Below are positions 58,909 through 64,000 of a stretch of DNA of 64,000 nucleotides, piece by piece (within the stretch, counting starts at the first letter, position 1; each line of letters opens with the position of its first letter). The position numbers were made by a program, and so were the translations under genes. Source of the stretch: Flavobacteriales bacterium (GTDB lineage Bacteria; Bacteroidota; Bacteroidia; Flavobacteriales_F; PHOS-HE28); assembly GCA_016721825.1 (NCBI GenBank), contig JADKHI010000001.1:1364001-1428000 (forward strand), in the 5' to 3' direction. The notes below the pieces were generated by a model. It was not told the origin of the DNA. It searched no databases and saw nothing but the letters and a program-made list of their open reading frames with translations.

Positions 58909-59466
58909 ATGACGGACGAGCAGTTGGCAGCGGGATGTTTGAAGGGCGATCCGATCGCGCAGAAGACCCTTTTCAAGGTCTACTCGCGAAAGATGATGAG
59001 CATCTGCATGCGCTACGCCAACGGAAGGGAACAAGCCCAGGACATTCTACAGGACGGCTTCGTGAAGGTGTTCCAGAAGATGGACCACTACCGCGGAGAT
59101 GGTCCCTTGGGTGGCTGGATCGCTCGGACCATGGTGAACACCGCCCTGGACCACATCCGCCGCAACAAACCTTACGACCACAGCGTGGACCTCAGCGATG
59201 CGGAGCACCTGCACGCCGAGGATGAGCATGTGCTCAGCGGCATGACCACCGACGAGATCCTGGGCCTGATCCAAGGCCTGCCCCCCGGTTACCGCACCGT
59301 GTTCAACCTGTTCGCGATCGAAGGCTACGCCCACAAGGAGATCGCAGAGCAGCTGGGCATCAGCGAGAACACCTCGAAATCACAATTCATGAAGGCGCGG
59401 GCCTACCTGCGCCGCCTGCTCCCCAAGGAAGCAGCAGAACTTTACGGCGATGGCAGCGAAGGATAA
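58909..59466 (+). CDS. ECF RNA polymerase sigma factor
   Basis: This is a 185-residue sigma-70-family factor. Region 2 includes QKTLFKVYSRKMMSICMRYANGREQAQDILQDGFVKVFQKM, region 4 is QGLPPGYRTVFNLFAIEGYAHKEIAEQLGISENTSKSQFMKARAYLRRLL. It overlaps the downstream gene by 17 bases, whose N-terminal repeats and membrane helix suggest a regulatory partner. No TGTAAC/CGTCC pair is seen upstream, so it belongs to a different ECF group from the one at 31886. The start was set by homology. Confidence 0.94.
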   Translation: MTDEQLAAGCLKGDPIAQKTLFKVYSRKMMSICMRYANGREQAQDILQDGFVKVFQKMDHYRGDGPLGGWIARTMVNTALDHIRRNKPYDHSVDLSDAEHLHAEDEHVLSGMTTDEILGLIQGLPPGYRTVFNLFAIEGYAHKEIAEQLGISENTSKSQFMKARAYLRRLLPKEAAELYGDGSEG

Positions 59467-60490
59467 CCTCAAGGACCTCCTCCAGGAGCGCTTCACCGAT
59501 CACGAGGTGGGCGTGGACCCTGGACTGTGGCAGGCGATCAGCGGCCAGTTGGCCGCTGTGGCCCCGGCGGCCGATGGCCTCAGCGACATGCTGAAGGACC
59601 GCTTCCAACAGCATGAAGCGGATGTGGACCCCGGAACCTGGAGCCAGATCAGCTCGCAACTGGGCCACGGCGCAGCTGCCGGTGGTGCAGGCTTCGGTGG
59701 CTGGATCGCAGCTGGCTTGGCGGCCACGCTCATTACCGGTGCCGCCTTCTTCTATACCGCTGGCCCGGATGCTTCGGAACCCGTTTCCGTGGCGGTCGTG
59801 ACCACACCGGTGCAGCCTGTTCCCGCGCCGATCGAAGAACCCGTCGTTACCGCGGCTACAACGCCAAGCTCGTTGGCCGCAGGATCTAACGGCACGACCA
59901 CTCCTTCGCAACAGAGCAACCGGCCGAACACATCCGCAAAGCTGACCCCACCTGAGGTTCCCTTAACCGGCTCTGCTGCTGAGTCCGGGGCGATCGACCG
60001 GGATCAGCATCGCCCGGAGGCCACCCAACCAGAAGGGGCTCGCGTGGTGAACATGATCATCGAGCAACTTCGGTCCCAGACCGAGGCGGCACCCTTGATC
60101 CTGCAGACCGAGAGCATTCCGAACGTGGGCTTGGTCCAGGGCCAGGAGGATATTCCGCCACCAGATGATGTGCCCCCCCCGGCGACCGAGGAACCAGCGT
60201 TGGCCCCGGCCCCGACCCTTTGGATCCCCAACGCATTCAGCCCCGGCATGCGCGATGGTGTGAACGATGACCTGGTGGTGAAAGCCGAAGGCTTGAAGAA
60301 CATACAAGTGCGCATCTACTCCATGGGCAGCCAGCTGGTGTTCAAGGCGAGCAGCACCTTGGAACTCTGGGATGGCCGCGACTTGGGCGGTCAGCCTTGC
60401 CAGGAAGGGTATTACTTTTATGCGATCGAGGGTCTTGATGGCAACGACAAGCCCTTCAGCAAAGGCCAAACGATCCACCTCTTCCGCTGA
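59450..60490 (+). CDS. putative anti-sigma membrane protein with gliding-motility C-terminal domain
   Basis: This is a 346-residue protein. Two similar N-terminal segments, DLLQERFTDHEVGVDPGLWQAISGQL and DMLKDRFQQHEADVDPGTWSQISSQL (residues about 8-33 and 46-71), lie on the cytoplasmic side. One helix (WIAAGLAATLITGAAFFYTAG, near 84-105) follows, then a Pro/Thr-rich linker and a C-terminal region (WIPNAFSPGMRDGVNDDLVVKAEGLKNIQVRIYSMGSQLVFKAS...LWDGRDLGG) of the gliding-motility/CHU_C type. That domain normally ends T9SS cargo, but here it sits on a membrane anchor behind an ECF sigma gene, so an anti-sigma receptor role is inferred. Confidence 0.75.
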   Translation: MAAKDNLKDLLQERFTDHEVGVDPGLWQAISGQLAAVAPAADGLSDMLKDRFQQHEADVDPGTWSQISSQLGHGAAAGGAGFGGWIAAGLAATLITGAAFFYTAGPDASEPVSVAVVTTPVQPVPAPIEEPVVTAATTPSSLAAGSNGTTTPSQQSNRPNTSAKLTPPEVPLTGSAAESGAIDRDQHRPEATQPEGARVVNMIIEQLRSQTEAAPLILQTESIPNVGLVQGQEDIPPPDDVPPPATEEPALAPAPTLWIPNAFSPGMRDGVNDDLVVKAEGLKNIQVRIYSMGSQLVFKASSTLELWDGRDLGGQPCQEGYYFYAIEGLDGNDKPFSKGQTIHLFR

Positions 60491-60494
60491 TCCG

Positions 60495-63440
60495 ATGACC
60501 ATGGACCGCACCCTTTCGAGCTTCGTGCTCGGCGCTCTTCTCCTTGCGTTCATGGGTACGGCATCGGCCCAAGTAGGTGTGCAGCCCATCGACCTCAGGA
60601 CCTATGATGACCTGAAGCAACAGGGCCTGATCCCGCAGAACTTCCGTGGCCTGCCTCCGGCCGTGGTTCCGAGCGGGATGAGCCGGGGCGGTTCCAACAA
60701 CAGCTTCCCTCTTACCCTGCGCGGTGGCCCCAGCGCCTGCGATTGCTGGGTGCAGCCCGATGCCACCTACACGTTGGCCATGCCGCCCAACGACGACCAG
60801 TCGACGGCCTTGATCCCCCTACCGTTCACTTTCAACCTGTACGGAGACCTCTACAACGGGGTGTATATCAACAACAACGGCAACGTCTCGTTCGGCTCCT
60901 CTTGGGGAACCTTCTCCTCCAGCCCCTTGCCCACCAACCAGTTCGCCATGGTAGCCGCATTTTGGGCCGACGTGGACACACGCGGCACCGGCCAGGTGTG
61001 GTACAAGGTGACGCCCACGGCCATGTACATCAACTGGGTCGGTGTGGGCTACTACAGCATGCAGACCAACCTGGTCAACACCTTCCAGATCATCATTACC
61101 GACGGTAACGACCCCGTGATCGGGATCGGAAAGAACGTGAGCATCTGCTACCAGGACATGCAGTGGACCACCGGTTCCGCCTCCAGCGGGGTGAACGGTT
61201 TCGGCGGCACTCCCGCCACCGTGGGCGCCAACCGCGGCAATGGGATCGACTTCCTTCAGTTCACCCGCACCGACCAGGCCGGTATCGCTTACGACGGCCC
61301 TTTCGGCTTGAACGACGGCGTGGATTGGTTGGACAACAAGAACTTCGTGTTCACCACTTCGGTGTTCACCTCGAACATTCCGCCGATCGGCAGCGGCACC
61401 TTGCTGTGTGATACGCTCGTGGCCTGTGTGGGCATCACCTCCCAGCTGGACATGCAGTTCCTGAGCCCGGAACCCGGGCAGACCACGACGGCCATCTCCT
61501 ACGCGCCCACCCTTTCGAATTACTCCGAGATCCTGAACGTCGTTGGCAACACGGCCCAGATCACCAGCGAGTTCACGCCCATCCCTTCCGAAGTGGGCTT
61601 CCACCAAGTGACCTTCGAGGCCACGGACGATGGCGCTCCGCCGTTGACGGCGACCTACAACTTGGTCGTGTGGGTGCAGATGGCCGCAGCCATGCTGCCC
61701 GGGGACACCTTGGTCTGTGATGCCGCACCCTCCTTCGACCTGTATCAGTTGCTGGGCGGCACCCCGATCCCTGGTGGCGACTGGACCGATCCCATCGGCG
61801 ACCCGCATCCCGGGACCTTCGTTCCGGGAACGGACCTGACCGGGGATTACCTCTATGCCGTTGGCACCGGCGGCATGTGCCCCTCCACCGGCATCGTGAC
61901 CGTTTCCACCGCTGCCCATGCCGATGCGGGAGCGGATGTGGCCAAGCAGTATTGCACCACGGATGGCACGGACGACCTGTTCCTGACCTTGACCGGAACA
62001 CCGCAAACCGGAGGAGCCTGGTCCTACCCGGATGGCACCGCGTTCGGAGGCACCTTGAACCCCGCAAGTGATCCCTCGGGTGACTATGCCTACCTGATCA
62101 CAGGCACTTCACCCTGCCCGAACGATACGTCCTTCGTTGCGGTGACCATTCAGCAGGCCATGGACCCTGGGCAGAACGCGACGATCACCTTGTGCCCTGA
62201 TGCTACCCCGCTGGACATGCTGATCACGCTGAACGGTACTCCGGATAACACCGGTGTATGGACCACCGCAGGGGGTGCGGTCTTCAGCGGGACTTACAAC
62301 GCGAGCATGGACCTGCCGGGCGTGTACACCTACACCACGAGCCCACTTGCGCCTTGCCCAACGCTCTTCAGCACGCTCACCATCAGCCTTGATCCGTTGC
62401 CTCAGGCCGGTGGAGACAATGGCCTGGCGATCTGCGCGGACGGTGCGCAAACCCCGCTCTTTCCGCTGCTTGGTGGCAACCCCGACGCGAACCAGATCTG
62501 GTACGACCCCTTGTTCGCAGTGCATAGTGGCGTGCTCGACCCTTCCTTGGAGCTTTCCGGGAACTACCGCTACGTGGCCTACGGTATCGGCGAATGTGAC
62601 CATCTGACGGACACATCGATCATCGCCGTCGATGTGAACCCCTTGCCCATCGTGCTCTTCAATGTGGAACCGGACAGTGGTTGTAACCCCTTGGATGTGC
62701 GGTTCTACAACCTTACGGACCCCTTCTACCTCGGAGGCACCTGCATCTGGGACCTGGGTGACGGCCTGAGCGGCGTGAACGCTTGCGACAGCCTCGATCA
62801 CACCTACGTGAACGCCGGTTGGTACAATGTGAACCTGACCGTGACCACACCGGAAGGCTGTGTGGACCACCTGACCAAACCCGGTGCAGTGCTGGTGGAA
62901 GAAGCCCCGAAGGCAACGTTCACCTGGTCGCCGAACCCGGGTACCGAGTACAACAGCAACCTCTACTTCGCCGCTTCCGATCCGCATGCCCGCACCTTCC
63001 AGTGGGTTTTCGCCGAACTGGACACCGCCGACCAACGCTTCGAGTATCACTATTTCCCCAACGAGTTCGGTGGTGATTACGATGTCTGCCTTCAAGTGTG
63101 GGACCGTTATGGTTGCACGGACAGCCTGTGTCAGGTGGTGCCCATCATCGTACCGAGCCTCTTCGTTCCCAACGCCTTCACGCCGGACGGTGATAATAAG
63201 AACGACATCTTCTTCCCCGTGGCTTCCGACATGGTCGATGAGGACCACGAGCTGATGGTCTTCGATCGCTGGGGCGAACTTGTGTTCCAGACCGCCGACG
63301 CCACAAAGGGCTGGGACGGTCGGAAAATGAACGGCGGCGAGATCCTGCCCCAAGGTGTTTATGTCTGGCGCCTGATCGAGCGCAAGCAGTTCACCTCCGA
63401 CAAGCAGGACTATTTCGGCACGGTGACCCTTTTGAAGTGA
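60495..63440 (+). CDS. secreted nidogen-domain, T9SS type B sorting-domain protein
   Basis: This is a 981-residue extracellular protein. A signal peptide (residues 1-26, ending SAQ) is followed by a nidogen-like domain (about 95-285: LIPLPFTFNLYGDLYNGVYINNNGNVSFGSSWGTFSS, NQFAMVAAFWADVDTRGTGQVWYKVT). Then come several tandem beta-sandwich modules (e.g. LTGTPQTGGAWSYPDGTAFGGTLNPASDPSGDYAYLI) like those at 13359, a PKD-like domain (CNPLDVRFYNLTD) and the CHU_C-type end PNAFTPDGDNKNDIFFPV...MVFDRWGELVFQT...GWDGR. It probably serves adhesion or gliding. It follows the sigma/anti-sigma pair by 4 bases and may be a target or co-transcribed. Confidence 0.88.
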   Translation: MTMDRTLSSFVLGALLLAFMGTASAQVGVQPIDLRTYDDLKQQGLIPQNFRGLPPAVVPSGMSRGGSNNSFPLTLRGGPSACDCWVQPDATYTLAMPPNDDQSTALIPLPFTFNLYGDLYNGVYINNNGNVSFGSSWGTFSSSPLPTNQFAMVAAFWADVDTRGTGQVWYKVTPTAMYINWVGVGYYSMQTNLVNTFQIIITDGNDPVIGIGKNVSICYQDMQWTTGSASSGVNGFGGTPATVGANRGNGIDFLQFTRTDQAGIAYDGPFGLNDGVDWLDNKNFVFTTSVFTSNIPPIGSGTLLCDTLVACVGITSQLDMQFLSPEPGQTTTAISYAPTLSNYSEILNVVGNTAQITSEFTPIPSEVGFHQVTFEATDDGAPPLTATYNLVVWVQMAAAMLPGDTLVCDAAPSFDLYQLLGGTPIPGGDWTDPIGDPHPGTFVPGTDLTGDYLYAVGTGGMCPSTGIVTVSTAAHADAGADVAKQYCTTDGTDDLFLTLTGTPQTGGAWSYPDGTAFGGTLNPASDPSGDYAYLITGTSPCPNDTSFVAVTIQQAMDPGQNATITLCPDATPLDMLITLNGTPDNTGVWTTAGGAVFSGTYNASMDLPGVYTYTTSPLAPCPTLFSTLTISLDPLPQAGGDNGLAICADGAQTPLFPLLGGNPDANQIWYDPLFAVHSGVLDPSLELSGNYRYVAYGIGECDHLTDTSIIAVDVNPLPIVLFNVEPDSGCNPLDVRFYNLTDPFYLGGTCIWDLGDGLSGVNACDSLDHTYVNAGWYNVNLTVTTPEGCVDHLTKPGAVLVEEAPKATFTWSPNPGTEYNSNLYFAASDPHARTFQWVFAELDTADQRFEYHYFPNEFGGDYDVCLQVWDRYGCTDSLCQVVPIIVPSLFVPNAFTPDGDNKNDIFFPVASDMVDEDHELMVFDRWGELVFQTADATKGWDGRKMNGGEILPQGVYVWRLIERKQFTSDKQDYFGTVTLLK

Positions 63441-63463
63441 ACCTTCCCTCACGAACCAAACGC

Positions 63464-64000
63464 ATGTCCCTGAACTTCCTTCGGACGACCTTCATTGGCG
63501 GCGCTGCGCTGCTTTTTCTGAACACGGCTGAAGCCCAAGTGGTGCAGTTGAGCCCGGAGCAATATGCGCAAGCGAAAGCGAACGGAACGCTACCGGCACA
63601 GTATCATGTGGACTATCCTGCACAGGCTCCAGTAACCCCAGCATTGAGCAAGAACCCCAAGCGCCACATCGGAGTGCCCAAGGGGGGCGGGGTGAACGGC
63701 GATTGCAACTGCTGGATCCAGCCTGACAACACCTATACCCTGGCCATGCAGCCCAACGATGACTTCTCGTCGGCCGCCATCACCACACCTTTCCAGTTCA
63801 ACTTGTACGGCGACCTGTACAACACCCTGTACATCAACAACAACGGCAACATCTCCTTCCAGTCCCCGTACGGAACCTTTTCTGCCACGCCCTTCCCCAA
63901 CAACCAGTTCATCATGGTGGCCCCCTTCTGGGCTGATGTTGACACCCGCGGGGACGATGGGCTTGGTTTGAACGGTGGGCAAGTATGGTACAAGGTGACC
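63464..64000 (+). CDS. secreted nidogen-domain protein, truncated by window end
   Basis: The frame starts at ATG 63464 and is still open at the window end (179 codons). MSLNFLRTTFIGGAALLFLNTAEAQ is a signal peptide. From about residue 80 a nidogen-like domain begins (TPFQFNLYGDLYNTLYINNN followed by GNISFQSPYGTFSA, then WADVDTRG), clearly paralogous to the protein at 60495. Its C-terminus, presumably another T9SS sorting domain, is outside the window. The two are in tandem, 23 bases apart. Confidence 0.85.
   Translation, partial: MSLNFLRTTFIGGAALLFLNTAEAQVVQLSPEQYAQAKANGTLPAQYHVDYPAQAPVTPALSKNPKRHIGVPKGGGVNGDCNCWIQPDNTYTLAMQPNDDFSSAAITTPFQFNLYGDLYNTLYINNNGNISFQSPYGTFSATPFPNNQFIMVAPFWADVDTRGDDGLGLNGGQVWYKVT

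Noticed and set aside
1..64000. tRNA, rRNA, CRISPR or insertion sequences
   Set aside because: I saw no cloverleaf-type genes, regularly spaced direct repeats with unique spacers, transposase motifs or terminal inverted repeats with target duplications; reading by eye could miss a single tRNA.

Overview
The window comes from a GC-rich member of the Bacteroidota, probably an uncultured Flavobacteriales-type bacterium. Four things point there. Secreted proteins carry type IX secretion (Por) sorting domains of both type A and type B (gliding-motility/CHU_C). There are small Bacteroidota-restricted families (DUF3098, DUF6341, DUF6427, DUF4421). Several genes are preceded by the Bacteroidota -7 box TAnnTTTG a short way before the start codon. 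Shine-Dalgarno sequences are not conspicuous. No rRNA, tRNA, CRISPR array, phage or insertion sequence was found.

Region 1 (1-13 kb) is mostly housekeeping: the 5' end of leuS, then ftsX, DUF3098, uppP, truB, queA, ispD, two unknown genes, rlmN, an all-trans polyprenyl synthase, a MORN-type lipoprotein, dnaG, a cation-efflux transporter and a 49-codon conserved gene. Two intergenic gaps here hold unusual short-period repeats. Region 2 (13-34 kb) mixes a T9SS cargo protein, a CotH-kinase-like secreted protein, purine genes (purQ, purD with DUF6427/DUF6341), a redoxin, a TauE/SafE permease, a TPR histidine kinase/LuxR regulator pair, an acyl-CoA carboxylase carboxyltransferase, a nitrate-sensor-type kinase, a YebC regulator, an ECF sigma/anti-sigma locus with two satellite genes, and a D-glucuronyl C5-epimerase-like protein.

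Region 3 (34-54 kb) is the most interesting. A three-gene operon encodes a lone receiver, an NtrC-type sigma-54 activator and a CHASE3-PAS histidine kinase. Around it lies a cluster of small envelope and general-stress type proteins: DUF1328, YtxH, holin-like, YihY, two lmo0937-like peptides, two AsmA/DUF748-like proteins, lipoproteins and a beta-barrel. Five copies of an interrupted palindrome, GGGGAR-N4-YTCCCC, lie in the gaps between these genes. Eight -24/-12-like promoter elements lie 13-23 nt (inferred leader) before start codons. I infer a local sigma-54 regulon governed by the NtrC-type protein. The same region holds a module of a small protein, a double-domain KaiC-like ATPase and a hybrid histidine kinase.

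Region 4 (54-64 kb) has a large T9SS protein, lepA with a diverged fragment of a second lepA 3' end beside it, an ECF sigma factor followed by a membrane protein ending in a gliding-motility C-terminal domain, and two tandem nidogen-domain secreted proteins, the second cut by the window edge.

The ECF locus at 30-32 kb appears autoregulated. The same TGTAAC / CGTCCYA pair with 16-17 bp spacing precedes the sigma gene and the two genes downstream of its operon. All regulatory assignments are pattern-based inferences from this sequence; protein family names are from recognition of motifs, not from database searches.
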